A DNA stretch of 64,000 bases from positions 1,419,054-1,483,053 of the forward strand of contig MNCI01017909.1 of assembly GCA_015680685.1 (NCBI GenBank). Reading direction: 5' to 3'. Positions 46,576-57,361 of this stretch are shown here, piece after piece; within the stretch, counting starts at the first letter, position 1, and the number at the start of each line of letters is the position of its first letter. Position numbers and translations under genes: made by a program. This stretch comes from Gnetum montanum (Eukaryota; Streptophyta; Gnetopsida; Gnetales; Gnetaceae). Under the pieces are notes generated by a model. The model was given only the letters and a program-made list of their open reading frames with translations, was not told the DNA's origin and did not search any database.

Positions 46576-48950
46576 ATGGCTTCTTCTCATAAGGTTAACT
46601 CACCTAGGGATAACACGGAAGACAGTTAGCGACATACACATAACTTGAACCAGCCAAGTCCTCAGCAATCTAAGGTGACATATACTCATCCCGATGAGTA
46701 TGTGCCTGATTTTACTTTTATTCTCCATCAAGATGAACAACTATGGTGGAGAGATTTGCAAGGTAACATTGTGTTACCCCCAGATCGATCAGTCCCTAAC
46801 ATGCTTTTCCGTGCCTTAGCACAAATTGGCATGCAAGAACTATTTGCAGAATATGTTATGGATGACTTTGACACAAGGGATTATCATCCCACAGATGCCT
46901 AATGTATTTGGGATGAAAGGCAGGAGAGCCAACACTCATTGTTGAAGGGCAAGGTCCTCCATGTCCTTAGTGAAATAGGAGATGAGGAACCCCTCATAAC
47001 GGGTTTCTTAGGAAATGATGTTTCCCCTCCTCATAATGGTGAAGAGGTTAGGCATCAGAGCCTTCGATTAACTATACATGCTACGAGCTCTGATCCCCGT
47101 GAACACCAACTGTTCATGGCAGGAACAACCACTCACACTAAGGACAGACACTTAGAGCATCATAATGATCAGGGCCAAAGCAGCCGAAGAGAAGGTTAGA
47201 AACATCGCCATGGTGATGGATCCCCTTCCTCTTCTCCTTCATCTCACCATTCACACTCTCCTTCCACATCTGGGNAGGGCAAGGACATAGGGAGAGTAGG
47301 GAACCACCACGAAGACATCATAGACATCATGACAGGGATGATCATGATGAACCCCTACTCGCAACCTGAAGCATGCTAGACATCACAGAGGCAGTTAGGA
47401 TCCCCACAAGGCACTTAAAAGACAGCAGGATCAAGTGTCTGGACATAAATAATATCCCACATTTTGAAGGGGGATACAACGCTGATCCTCAACATCATTT
47501 ATAGGCATTCCATGATGCCTATGCCTTGCAAAATATCGATAATGAGTGGCAGAAGCTTAAGTTGTTCCCAAGGACACTCACCAAAGAAGTAGAGAGCTGG
47601 TACCGGTCCTTAGAACCGAAAACCATCAGGAGGTGGAGTACGATGCTCGAACTGTTCAACAACAAATATCAAACGTACTCCAGAGTGTCCAATTTGCATA
47701 AGCAGATCCAAGGCTGGAAACAAGGTGCTTATGAACCCTTGGATGCAGCCATGGCCCGTTACTATACACTGCTACATCGTTGCCCGGGTCATGGGTACGC
47801 TAAATGGGATCAACTTTGCCACATCGTGGATGGGCTAAGGAATGAAATGAGAAGAACTCTTGGGACTTACTCCCAAGGGAGACATTCCCAACTAAGAGCC
47901 CATGAAGTTAAAAGTTTGTTGGAACAAGTAGCGCAAGAAGAGGGTGAGCTACATAAGAGGGAAAGTGCAGAAGAATACAACCGCGATCCCTCCCTTCGCA
48001 AGAAGGAAGCGAAATTCTATGATGAGGAGGATGAGTCACCACTTGAAGAGTTGGTGAATCGGAAAACCTTACCGATCCAAAAGTTAACAACCAAGTTATC
48101 GGCTAAGGTAGACCAAATGTGGGATTCCTGAGACTCAAGAATAGAAATAGTCTTAAAAATTGTAGAAGATTCTACGGTAGAACAAGGTAGTGACAAAGGC
48201 AAAACCAAGCGGAGAAAGTTAAGCCCTGCACATAACAAGGGTAAGGGGAAAATTCCTATCTCTGATGAGGCTGTGAATTCTGATTCAGATGATGATGGTG
48301 GATGTGAGGTCTGCTACTATGACCATCCTAAGGGATGTTGCCCAATTATCTCACATCTGCAGGAGTCTAGGGTGTATGCGTTAAATCCAAGACTTAATCA
48401 ATGACAAACACCCTGAAGGTTACCTTATCCACAAGGTAACCCAAGGTAGTTCCACCAACCCTTAACATATTACCCAAGTGGAACGCCTGCACAGCCTATT
48501 GGACAACATCAACAGTGGCAATACCCACAGTCATGGGGGATGTCACCGCCAACACATCAATACCCTTATCGGTAGCCCGATCCTTACGGTTATTATGTGC
48601 AGCAGCCAAGTTCGGGAGTACTTCAGGAGGACTCCTTCTCCTCCGGGAGATATCTCACATTCAGTCCATCCTCTAACTCCACCCGCACCTCTTCCACCTG
48701 TAGTTCCCATAACACCTCCTGCTCCAACAATGCAAGGGGAAATTCCTCCTCAACTACAGCAACGTCAAGCTGTGAGAGCTATAAATATCCAACCTGCTGT
48801 TGGTTTTGACAATTGTAAAAAGAGAAGACCTTACTTCAGAACCAAAAGCCCAGACAAACTCTTGCAACAACAAGCGGTTGAGCACATGTATAGGCCTCTA
48901 ACAACTAACACTTCGGAGAACCCTTTAGTCCAACAATTGAGTACACAAAC
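46576..48950 (+). pseudogene. gag: Element D gag
   Basis: The ATG at 46576 (MASSHKV) matches A and B. Order: HPDEYVPDFTFILHQDEQLW (46690-46750), FRALAQIGMQELFAEYVMDD (46808), a basic Ser/Arg/His segment around 47200-47300 that includes one unresolved base (47275), the gag core WYRSLEPKTIRRWS (47600-47640) with YYTLLHRCPGHGYA (47760-47800), a charged helix (LLEQVAQEEGELHKRE), the zinc knuckle CEVCYYDHPKGC (48304-48340, spacing CX2CX3HX3C) and a Pro/Gln-rich tail. A few stops and shifts separate the open blocks. Confidence 0.85.
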
Positions 48951-49580
48951 GGTTATGTTGACACATACCATAATTGACTGGATAAAGGTGGGCCACCTTC
49001 CCAAGAAACTATCTGACCCTGGGAATCCCTTAATTCATTTACAGATCATCAAAAATGCACCACATTGAGCTCTTCTTGACTCAGGTTTCAGAGTCAACTT
49101 AATTTCACAAAAGATGTATCATGCCTGGAACCTACCCCAACTTAAGAAGAGTAACATACAATTGGAGCTGGCTGACCATTCCATCACCATTCCCTTAGGA
49201 TTGGTGGAGGACATTATCACCACTGTGTGTGGGTGGTCATACCAGACGATTTCCTGGTGATTGAGGTTAGCAATGAAGTGGGCTTCCCCATTATAATGGG
49301 AAGACCGTGGCTAAGTCCTGTAGACGCGTACCTAGGAATTTGTGATCTTTCCTTGCAAATTTCTAAGATAAACATTTACGGAAAGATCAAGAAGAAGGAA
49401 GTTCCATGCATCACATACAGTGATTCATCGGGTGATGACATGGAGGATATGTCTCCATGTGAGAGGTGTGCCCTTGAGAGTGAGAAACAAAGATGCCTGT
49501 ATGTAGCAACCATGCAACTAGTAGTAGACACCCCATGGTTGATAGCTACTCAAAGGAGCAAGAAAATATGCATGGAATGA
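48951..49580 (+). pseudogene. pro: Element D protease
   Basis: TVMLTHTIIDWIKVGHLPKK leads to the active-site loop, which reads LLDSGFRVNLI (about 49075), so the loop after D-S-G has changed. IPLGLVEDIITTVCGW is followed by a one-base frameshift (near 49240) and FPIIMGRPWLSPVDAYLGIC. The frame ends at 49580 with a Cys-containing acidic tail. Same architecture as in A, and no RT follows. Confidence 0.8.
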
Positions 49581-50529
49581 ACTGAGGAGACAACTCATGT
49601 CAACAACCATGGCATAGACACATTGAAACGTGAGCGTCACCAACTTCCATCTCTCAACTTAAGATCATCAATTGGGAGAAGTTGGGCACTTCTTAGAAAT
49701 TCAAATAGACGCTCATTGTTTCAAATCTCTCCCTTACAACTCAGTCATGGGGGAGATGGCCACCTATGCTAATCATATGGGGCCCTCAATTCTTTTTCAG
49801 TTTTTGTTTTACACATTTTTGTTTTACAAATTTCTTTAACTTTTCTAATTTTTGTTTTACATCATCGTTCTACTTTTTCCATTTTTTGTGTGTGAGCGTG
49901 TGTGTGTATCCACCCTGTAAGTTCGTCACCCAATAAGTGTTCAAGTTGATGGGATGAACTATTTTTCATTAATTGCTAATGTTTGATTTTTACCTTTAAG
50001 TTACATTGTTGATACTAAGGTATGTTTCTTTTGATATGGCAGGCAATGAGATCACTTCATCCATCCATCCATCAATTTCTATGGTTTCTCTTTGGATGGA
50101 AATGTACAGTTCCCTTCTAATAAGAACTTTAACAAATAAGTGACTGGGTATTTCTCAAACTAAGGAAGGACTCAAGGATTGCAAAGGGTGTGACTTCAAG
50201 GGGACTCGATGCTTTTGTGTTGATCATTCTCTTGGGTGCTTAGATGTTTCTTCTTGAGTTTTCTTACCATTCCGATGTTACCTAATTATCAGAAGCTGAG
50301 ATAATAAAAATAAGAAGCCTTTGCATGGTGTGGTTCTCACGCATAAAAATGCAAAACACAAAAATTAAAAAAAAATGAAGAAAGTGAGAATTCAAAGCAC
50401 ACCCCTTAGAAGAAATAAAATTTGGGCTACAAGCACTGGTTATGGAACCAAAGTGTTCCCTCTAACTAAAGCCCTTCTCGCTTCCCATTGTATCAGAATG
50501 GTGGTGGCTCTTTGAAGATGCATCCTCGT
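49581..50529 (+). other. Element D 3' non-coding region
   Basis: No gene. Aligns with 2780-3680 of element A in reverse. Holds a TG microsatellite near 49885-49910 and a TTTTGTTTTACA-rich part. Ends at the F insertion point. Confidence 0.65.
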
Positions 50530-51751
50530 TGTACCGCCTAAAATCGTCGGTCTCCGGCTGGAAGAAAACACAGACCATGGGATCGCAGGACGAGAACAGA
50601 AGATCCTGTCTTCGCCTGAGGGTGAGCTGGAATGCACGAAGGTAGAGCACCTTGGGTGGTCCGCACGTGGATTAGACAAGGATTTCCCCGAGCGTACGCC
50701 GAAGTGTCATACGCTGGGTTATACGTAAACAATGTAGCAGCGTAAACGGAGCATAAACAGTGTAGACGATGCAAACAACGTGTAAACGTAAACGGACGTA
50801 AACAGAACATATGCAACAATTAAAAGAAACTGTAAACGATTATAGGAAGAAAATGTAACAATGGTATTACAAGATAAGAATACAGTGCACCGGTCTAACG
50901 TAGTTGTGATGGGACACAAGGCGGACAAAAAGCCCCGGTGAATGCAAGGACGACTGGGCTGGTTTACGCTGTAGACGTGGCATAGAGACTGTGCACGGCA
51001 TATAGGCTTTTCCAGCGTAAGAGGGTTTTGAGCTCTGGTGCGTAGTGTAATTGCTCCTGGGTATGCTCTCGGATTTTTGCCAACCGACCTGGATGAAGTG
51101 GAAAATCAGGGTTTTTAGACCGGTTGTTATGCTAGACTCGGGTTAGGAGACACGTGGCGCATTGACCGGGTGCGTACACTTTACAAAAATACAATATATT
51201 ACATATGTTGGGCATATACGCTGGGCGTATACGCCGCATCAGGCCAGCGTATACGGTGGGCGTATACGCTGAATGTGCAGGGTGTGTGGATTTGGGTGGA
51301 GATGCTGCGGACGCTGGGCGTATACGCTGATGAATGCGGGTGTATACGCTGGGCGTATACGCTGATGGATGCAGGAGTATACACTGACAGTTGCTGACTT
51401 GCTTCAATTCTTGCTCTTCGGTGTTGTCTTCATTCTGTCTTTGGAGATCTTATCGTCGGGCGTATGCATCTGTTGTACGTGCCGAGCGTGCATGTGAGAC
51501 GTGTTTGTTGGGCATATACGCTGGGCGTATACGCTAGATGTATACGCTGCGGATTTGAGCGTATACGTTGGTGTTGTGCACTTGGGCGTATATGCTGAGC
51601 ATATACGTTGGAACTGCATACTTAGTCAAAATTAAGCATTTGATCTCCGAAGTTGCCATGTTTGATGCCAAATGTAGCTGTGCTCGTCCGGAGTCCAGGG
51701 GACCTGCTTGATGTCAGACAAGTACTAAGCTCCAAATTTTGTGGTGTTTCA
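50530..51751 (-). repeat. Element F 3' LTR
   Basis: 1222 bp. On the minus strand it starts TGAAACACCAC and ends GCGGTACA. The low end aligns with the E LTR start (GTCTCCGGCTGGAAG against TTTGGCTGTTGGAAA). It contains a GTAAAC-rich part (50.72-50.84 kb) and a cluster of GCGTATACGC palindromes (51.2-51.6 kb), neither of which is found in E's LTR. Confidence 0.8.
51205..51615. repeat. GCGTATACGC palindrome cluster in the F LTR
   Basis: Five exact copies of the 10-bp palindrome (51225, 51260, 51318, 51353, 51525) and about seven copies with one or two changes, often as a direct pair joined by TGG (TATACGCTGGGCGTATACGC). The same motif clusters in intron 1 of the antisense gene. Because it is a palindrome it has no strand. 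Confidence 0.85.
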
Positions 51752-51770
51752 TTGGCCCCTCTTTGTTGAT
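51752..51770 (-). other. Element F polypurine tract
   Basis: The minus strand reads ATCAACAAAGAGGGGCCAA, followed by the LTR start TGAAACACC. Same core as in E. Confidence 0.8.
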
Positions 51771-52785
51771 GCTTGGAGGAATCAACCTGAGAAGCGTCAA
51801 CAAAGAAGTGCAAAACACCACAAGCAACTTGATGTAGACCTTGTCCTTTGCCACTTGACTAGACGTCATCGCACCGTGTTCAGTAGTACATGGGATCGGG
51901 AAAGTGAAATTTTATATTTGGGGTGTCATGGAGATTGTGAGGATTGATAATGGATCCAGGGGATTATGCTGGGGAAAAGGGATGCTCTAGTGTGCGGCAT
52001 GTTGATCCTTGTCAATGGCCATTGTTTAGCAGACTCAGAGTTCAGACATGCGGTGTGCATCCTTTGGCGGAACAAGGCCCTTGGTTAGTGTTCAGGGGAA
52101 CTTGTTGGTAAGACCAAAGCCACGGGAGGATGTGTTACATTCTTTGGAGGAACAGGGCCCATGTTTAATGTTTAAGGGGGAACCTGTTGACGGATAGCCA
52201 AAGCCATGCAACTGGATGCTTCTTGACTGTTTGGAAATGAGTACTTGGTTTTGAGACAACTACCTTCCTGCTTGGGGCTTATATGGGAAGTGCCAAGAGT
52301 CTTGTTTTTTTTAGGAAGAAAATGCGTAGATCTTATACTCATGCTCAGGTGCCAGGCTGTGTGTTGCAACTGCTGTGACGTGTTGCAGTGTGTAACAACG
52401 TGCTCAAGGATTTTTGAATGTATTCGGTGTATCGGAGGTCGGGAAATGGATGATGAGTATACCGGGAATGGGAATGTACTAGTGAACGGTTTGATGTAGT
52501 CTCGCCATGTGCGCTGTGAACATTGTACCATCTTGCTGCTTGCGATGAGGTGCATTCTTGTGCGAAAGCTTCTGGATGTCATCCTGCAAACATAACTCCA
52601 AGGGGACAAGAAAACCATGAGTGGATAAGCGAGCTCATACTTACATGGTAGCAGATGGAACGAAGATACTGGAGGAGGTTCTGAGCACTGTGTATGAATG
52701 GTGGCGATGTCGAGGAGTTTGTCAGATGGTGAGTGATGCAGTAATTTTGATGAGTGAGTGTGGCTGTGAAGCGAGAGCTGGAGAT
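51771..52785 (-). other. Element F spacer after integrase, no gene
   Basis: Open frames of 70-150 codons exist on both strands but none has a recognisable motif. Non-coding spacer is the simplest reading. Confidence 0.5.
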
Positions 52786-52789
52786 GAAC

Positions 52790-53115
52790 ATGTCAGTTTA
52801 TAGTCTTAACGGACTATCATAGGTTATTTTTATGTCGTAAGCCGTCGGACATTGCCCGTTTAGCATTGTGGCAGATGTTATGTTGCCAGTTTATAGTCTT
52901 AGCAAACCATGCAGAGGCAAGCTAGTTTAGAGTCTTAGCGGACTCTGACGGTTGTGACAGTGGCAGTTTACTGTCATGCCGGACGGGTTCTAGTTTATCG
53001 TCATTGTGGACATTGTGGGGTATCAGTTTTAAGTCATAATTCAGAACTGTTCTGTGGTATCAGTTTACCGTCATGATCCCAGGACGAGCTGTGGTATCAG
53101 TTTATAGTCGTGATC
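52790..53115 (+). repeat. Repeat array 1 (AGTTTA-n-GTCAT type)
   Basis: About eight dispersed units on the plus strand, each beginning CAGTTTA or TAGTTTA and continuing with GTC and a GGAC-like end, for example CAGTTTATAGTCTTAACGGA, TAGTTTAGAGTCTTAGCGGA and CAGTTTACCGTCATGATCCC. Spacing is irregular, 30-50 bp. The array ends about 30 bp before the end of the integrase frame. Confidence 0.75.
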
Positions 53116-53144
53116 CCAGGACTCGCGCGTACCTGAGCTTATAC

Positions 53145-54330
53145 TCAAATGTAGAACGGTTTTAGGTACAAGTGATTGGTCGGATTGGCAAGCTCGTTTC
53201 CTTCCATGTCAGCTAGTTTGAATGCTCCATTGTCAAATGCTTTGGTGACCAAGTACGGCCCTTCCCAGTTGGCGGAGAATTTGTCCGAGTGTTCCTGAAC
53301 GACCTTAAGCACAAGGTTGTCTTCTTTGATAGGGCGCTTGTTGATGTTATGCCGATGTCGTTGCCATTGTTGTTTTTGGTACCATTCGATTTGGTCGAGT
53401 GCGCGTATACATTCCTCCTCCACCGAGTCAAGATCAATGATGCGTAGATCATTGTTTTGCCTGTCATCGAGGAGTCCGGAGAGTGTGATCCTTAAAGATG
53501 GTACCTGTAATTCCAAAGGTAAAATAGCTTCTGAACCGTAAACAAGACTGTATGGTATTTTACCTGTTGACGTTCGATGCGTAGTACGGTATGTCCACAA
53601 TGAATATGTCAACTGCTCGTGCCATTTTCTTTTGCTTTGAATAAGCATTTTCTTAAGTATTGTAATAATTGTCTTATTTGTTGCTTCTGCTTGTCCATTG
53701 CTCTGAGGATAGTAAGGGGATGAAAATGAGTGTTTGATCCCCAAACTGTCACAAAAGGTTTGGGTTTCGGCACTGCTAAATTGTGGCCCGTTATCAGTGA
53801 TGATTGTCATGAGGATGTTGAAATGGGTTACAATGTTTTCGAGGATGAAATTGCATACATGTTTAGATGTCGTTTTCCGAAGTGGAGCGGCTTCTACCCA
53901 CTTCGTAAAATATTCGATCGTGGTTATGATGAAACTATGCCCTGCAGAAGATGAGGGTGTTATTGGGCCGATTAGGTCCAATCCCCACTTTTGAAAGGGC
54001 CATGTGATTTGCGCTGTATGCAACTCATTTGGTGGGACATGTATTAGATTGCTATGTTTTTGTCAAGTGCTACATATTTTGACTTTGGAGAGATAGTCAT
54101 ACTCCATGTGCGGCCAATAGTAGCCTAAGCATCATATTTTCGTTGCCATGGCTTTCGGCGCTATGTGTCCTCCGCATAGTCCCTCATGTACTTGATCAAC
54201 AATCATTTGGGCATCGGTACCACTGATGCATGTTAGTAATATACCTTCGTAGGATTTACGACACAATGTGTCCCCTACCAAGGTGTACTGCTTAGAACGT
54301 TTTCACACGGTGTCCTTTTGTGCATTTGTT
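53145..54330 (-). pseudogene. int: Element F integrase
   Basis: N-terminal zinc finger: HEGLCGGHIAPKA (54190-54150), then VKICST followed by a TGA where the last Cys is expected (54066). Catalytic core: WGLDLIGPITPSSSAGHSFI (first Asp), IITDNGPQFSSAE (second Asp), SSPYYPQSNGQAEATNKTII (Glu). C-terminal part: WEGPYLVTKAFDNGAFKLAD. The last 292 codons (54023-53145) are uninterrupted, with all three catalytic residues, and end at a stop at 53145. This is the best-preserved enzyme of the window, but the upstream stop makes it non-functional as part of pol. Confidence 0.9.
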
Positions 54331-54429
54331 AGATGTCGTGGTGCTTCACCGCGCAGAAGGTATTCTTTTATGTCATCGTACCATTCTATCGCGTGTGTTG
54401 TACTAACGGATGTAGTTGGCAACGTGTCG

Positions 54430-54880
54430 TGGGTATCGGTGATTGGTTTAGCACAACTGGTTATGGAGCTTGGCAACGTGTAGAACATGTCTAGCGATAT
54501 GTTTAATGCTAATGTGGCTAACGCATCTACGATGGTGTTATCGTTTCTAGGGACGTGTTGCACATCGATGGTTTCGAATCGCTTCATTAGGTGTTTTGCC
54601 AAGTCGCAGTATGGTTGTAAGTGTTGGGCTTTACATGTATAGACCTCTGTGACTTGGTTTAGGACCAGTTGTGAATCACCTCTGACTACCAGCCGTGTGA
54701 TGTCTGAAGCCAGTGCTACTGCGAGGCCTCTAAGGATACCTTCATACTCTGCTATGTTGTTTGTGCAATGAAAGTCGAAACGATAAGCAAAGGGTCAGAT
54801 CTCCCCGGAGGGATCGATGATGACAGCGGCTGCACTTCCTCCTCGAGAGGTGGATGCTCTATCGAAGTTTAGGATGGCAT
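54430..54880 (-). pseudogene. Element F second (archaeal-type) RNase H
   Basis: Degrades the RNA strand of the DNA:RNA hybrid. AILNFDRASTSRGGSAAAVI has the first Asp (54880-54830), NNIAEYEGILRGLAVAL the Glu, VVRGDSQLVLNQVTEV the second Asp and VPRNDNTIVDALATLALN the last Asp. All four expected acidic residues are there. One TGA interrupts the domain near 54797. An RNase H after the ordinary one is typical of Tat-lineage elements. Confidence 0.85.
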
Positions 54881-55585
54881 CGTAGTCGTTGGGCATTGTG
54901 TCTATGGCACTTATATTCTCATCTGGGAACTCTCGCTCTATAGTCGCTTGGTCGTGTGTTGGTGATGTTGCCATTTGGTTTGCTATGGCTTGACCCTTGA
55001 CTGATGATTGCGCTACGTAGTACAGGTCAAATTCGGCTATCATGGCTTTCCACCGGGCTATTCGAATTGTTTTGTAAATGTTCCCTATTATGGCTCTTAG
55101 TACATTATCCTTGCAAATTATGTGAACCTGGTTATGGAAGAGGTAATGTCGCCATTTTCTTAAAGAAAATACCAAAGCTAAACATGACTTCTCCATGTCG
55201 TTGTGCTTTTTCTCATGGGCAACTAATGCATGGCTCAAGTAATATACAGGGACTTTGGTTCCGTTATCTTGTTTCTGGCAAAGCATAGACACGATCAACG
55301 ATTTCGAAGTGGCAAGGTAGATGTAAAATGGTTTATTGTTTTGGGGTGGATAAACCGCAGGCAGTCGGGCAAGTGCTATTTTGATGTTCTCGAATGCTTC
55401 TTGGCATTGCGGAGTCCATTCAAAATGGGGGTTTTTGCGCAACAAGTGGTTCATAGGTTTTAGTTTGTCCGTGAGTCTTTCTATGAAGCGCCTGATGAAC
55501 TGCAATCTACCTTGTAGACCTCGGAGTTCGGTAAGGTTGCCTGGTGGTTTTAGGTTTGTTATGGCCTTAACCTTATCGGGGTCTA
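54881..55585 (-). pseudogene. Element F RNase H and RT connection
   Basis: Begins with MQFIRRFIERLTDKLKPMNH (55505) and the HFEWTPQCQEAFENIKIALA helix. The RNase H part reads FYIYLATSKSLIVSMLCQKQ, VYYLSHALVAHEKKHNDMEK and LVFSLRKWRHYLF. The first catalytic Asp is missing (YLATS instead of a D-A-S), as usual when a second RNase H is present. The frame stays open to the second RNase H. Confidence 0.8.
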
Positions 55586-56619
55586 GTCATATCCCTGCTT
55601 CTGAGGCTATGAATCCAAGAATTTTTCCTGTCTTGATGCTGAAGACACATTTTTTTAGATTAAGTCTTAGTTCATAGCTTAAACAACGCTTTAAGACTAA
55701 GTCGAGGTCCTGTACATGTTGTTTCGATGTTTTTGACTTAACCATGATGTCATCCACGTAATTGTTGAGTGAGCGTAGTATGTAATCACTAAAGATGAAC
55801 GTCATCGCTCTTTGATACGTGGCTCCAACGTTCTTGAGACCAAAGGGCATCATTGTGTAACAAAATGTTCTCCATGATGTCATAAAGGTTGTCTGATGCT
55901 GATGCTATGGGTTGATTCGTATTTGATTGTATCCAGAGAAGCCGTCCATAAAAGATAATAATGCATGCCCCACAGTCGAGTCAACAAGTTGATCGATGCT
56001 GGGTAGGGGAAAATCATCTTTTATGGTTGCTACATTCAGATCTCGGAAGTCAATGCATAAGAGAATGCTTCTGTTCTTCTTCGGGACAATGACCATGTTG
56101 GACACCCAATCGGTGTAATCAAAAGCCCGACCTGATAAAGCTTGGTGATCTCATTGCGAACTGCCAATGCTACTTCGGGTATAACTTTTTGTGCCTTTTG
56201 TTTTACTAGTCTCAATTTCGGGTCAAGGATGATGTTGTGCTGGACAATTCTAGGATCTAACCCGGGCATGTCCATATAGGACCAAGCGAATGCTTTGATG
56301 TTTTCCCTAAGCACTTTTTCAATGTCTTTTGCTAATTGTGGTTGCAGTAATTTGCTCAATTTTAATATTTTGATTTCCCCATCGGGCATGGTAATGGGGG
56401 TTTCAGTTAACGGATCTTCGGTGATATTTTTAGCCTCTATGTCAAGGAACTTTGTCATGCCTTCGTAATCTATTATTTGCTATGTTGCGGCTATGACTAC
56501 GTCGTCCGTTGGTGAATTTAAGTTGATGGAGTTTATGTTAATGTCTCGTGTAATTTTTTCGTATGGTTCGTCAATGATTAACAGTGTGGTTAAATGCTGG
56601 CTGTCCATTGAGCTTGCTC
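55586..56619 (-). pseudogene. Element F reverse transcriptase (second pol exon)
   Basis: Begins at 56619 right after an acceptor-like TTTATTGGCAG, with a frame MDSQHLTTLLIIDEPYEKI that stays open except for one TAG (about 56479). It continues with ITEDPLTETPI, then ENIKAFAWSYMDMPGLDP, IVPKKNRSILLCIDFRDLNV (after a one-base frameshift near 56110), LLSFMDGFSGYNQIRINP, a TAG (about 55902), YTMMPFGLKNVGATYQRAMT and the intact catalytic loop YVDDIMVKSK (55760-55730). A TGA replaces a likely Arg codon at 55584-55586 (EAGI-stop-LDPDKVKAI). Confidence 0.85.
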
Positions 56620-56632
56620 CTGCCAATAAATA
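56619..56632 (-). other. Candidate 3' splice acceptor before the RT exon
   Basis: Minus strand: TTTATTGGCAG ends at 56620, and the RT frame starts at once. In Ogre-type elements an intron between protease and RT is spliced to join gag-pro with RT. I could not pin the donor; it should lie near 62.46-62.55 kb. Confidence 0.45.
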
Positions 56633-56734
56633 GAGAGCGGAATAAGAAAGAGGGAGATCGTTCTATGCCTTTTGATAATTTTAAACTATGTGTATGCGCA
56701 TAATGGTGGATTTTCGTCACACCGGGATGTATGG

Positions 56735-56920
56735 CAGTTTAAGGCCATACCGGGCCGCAAGTGGCAGTTAAGGCCATACCGGGCCATCACTGGGTGAGGA
56801 CATGGCAGTTTAAGGCCATACCGGGCCACAAGTGCGGTTTAAGGCCATACTGGGCCATCACTGGATGGGGAAATGGCAGTTTAAGGCCGTACCAGGCCAT
56901 AAGTTGGTGGTTTAAACTGG
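56735..56920 (+). repeat. Repeat array 2 (AGTTTAAGGCCATACCGGG)
   Basis: Five near-identical units, for example CAGTTTAAGGCCATACCGGG at 56730 and 56806. They lie between the RT exon and the antisense gene promoter and are the most uniform of the three arrays. Confidence 0.85.
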
Positions 56921-57097
56921 AATGTTTAGCATAAACATGTAAAATGGGGTCCACGGAGGAACCAGGACGTAATAATCTCCATTTTTTTAAAATTTTTTTA
57001 TTATTTTTAATTTTTAATTTGGGCAAAAAATAAGGAAAAAGGCAAAAAAGGAAAAAAAGGAGCAATGGTGACGTAAACAGCGGCGTCAGCGGAGCGC

Positions 57098-57105
57098 TAT
57101 ATAAA
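57098..57105 (+). promoter_or_regulatory. TATA box of the antisense gene
   Basis: CGCTATATAAAGG, followed by a run of ten G (57106-57115). It lies about 30 bp before the presumed start of a GCGTAAAC-rich leader and 260 bp before the first ATG (57362). The orientation is opposite to the element's own genes. Confidence 0.6.
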
Positions 57106-57119
57106 GGGGGGGGGGATCC

Positions 57120-57361
57120 ATTTGCTTTTTACTTTGAAAGCGATAGAGCGTAAGCGACAGCGTAAACTGTTAAAGCGTGAGCGTAAACTACAGTGCCTTA
57201 GTGTAAGCATAAATTTCCTGTGAGCGTAGATGCCGAAGACTAACCCTAACGTAGATGCCCAACACTAAACCCCAGCATAGATGCGGAGTGCAGAATTTCA
57301 GGCGCCAGCGTAGACAGTTCTCTTCAGTGTAAACTTGTATCGTCAGCGTAAACAAGCTGAG
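57120..57361 (+). other. Leader with GCGTAAAC/GCGTAGA repeats
   Basis: Probable 5' untranslated region. It has many copies of GCGTAAAC, GCGTAGATGC and similar units. Such units also occur in F's LTR near 50.72-50.84 kb. Confidence 0.55.

Larger units (their letters stand above)
45496..50529 (+). mobile_element. Element D: Gag-Protease-only LTR retrotransposon
   Basis: Plus-strand sister of element A. 5' LTR 45496-46436, primer site 46438-46455, gag from 46576, protease to 49580, then about 0.95 kb of 3' non-coding DNA. Element F entered at 50530 (CTCGT before its LTR), so D's 3' LTR should lie beyond F, outside the window. Best-preserved member of the family here: long frames survive (47526-48131, 48478-49068), but stops remain. 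No RT or integrase. Confidence 0.8.

Noticed and set aside
47275-47275. Unresolved base N in gag of D
   Set aside because: Assembly ambiguity, no biological meaning.
50538-50819. Minus-strand frames in the F LTR
   Set aside because: Low complexity from GTAAAC repeats, with no domain. They lie inside an LTR.
51205-51615. GCGTATACGC cluster as a CRISPR array
   Set aside because: Spacing is irregular, there is no constant repeat of 25-40 bp, and the DNA is plant nuclear DNA. The motif is a short palindrome in an LTR.
52172-52618. 148-codon minus-strand frame after integrase
   Set aside because: No recognisable motif and no counterpart in E. Chance frame in spacer.
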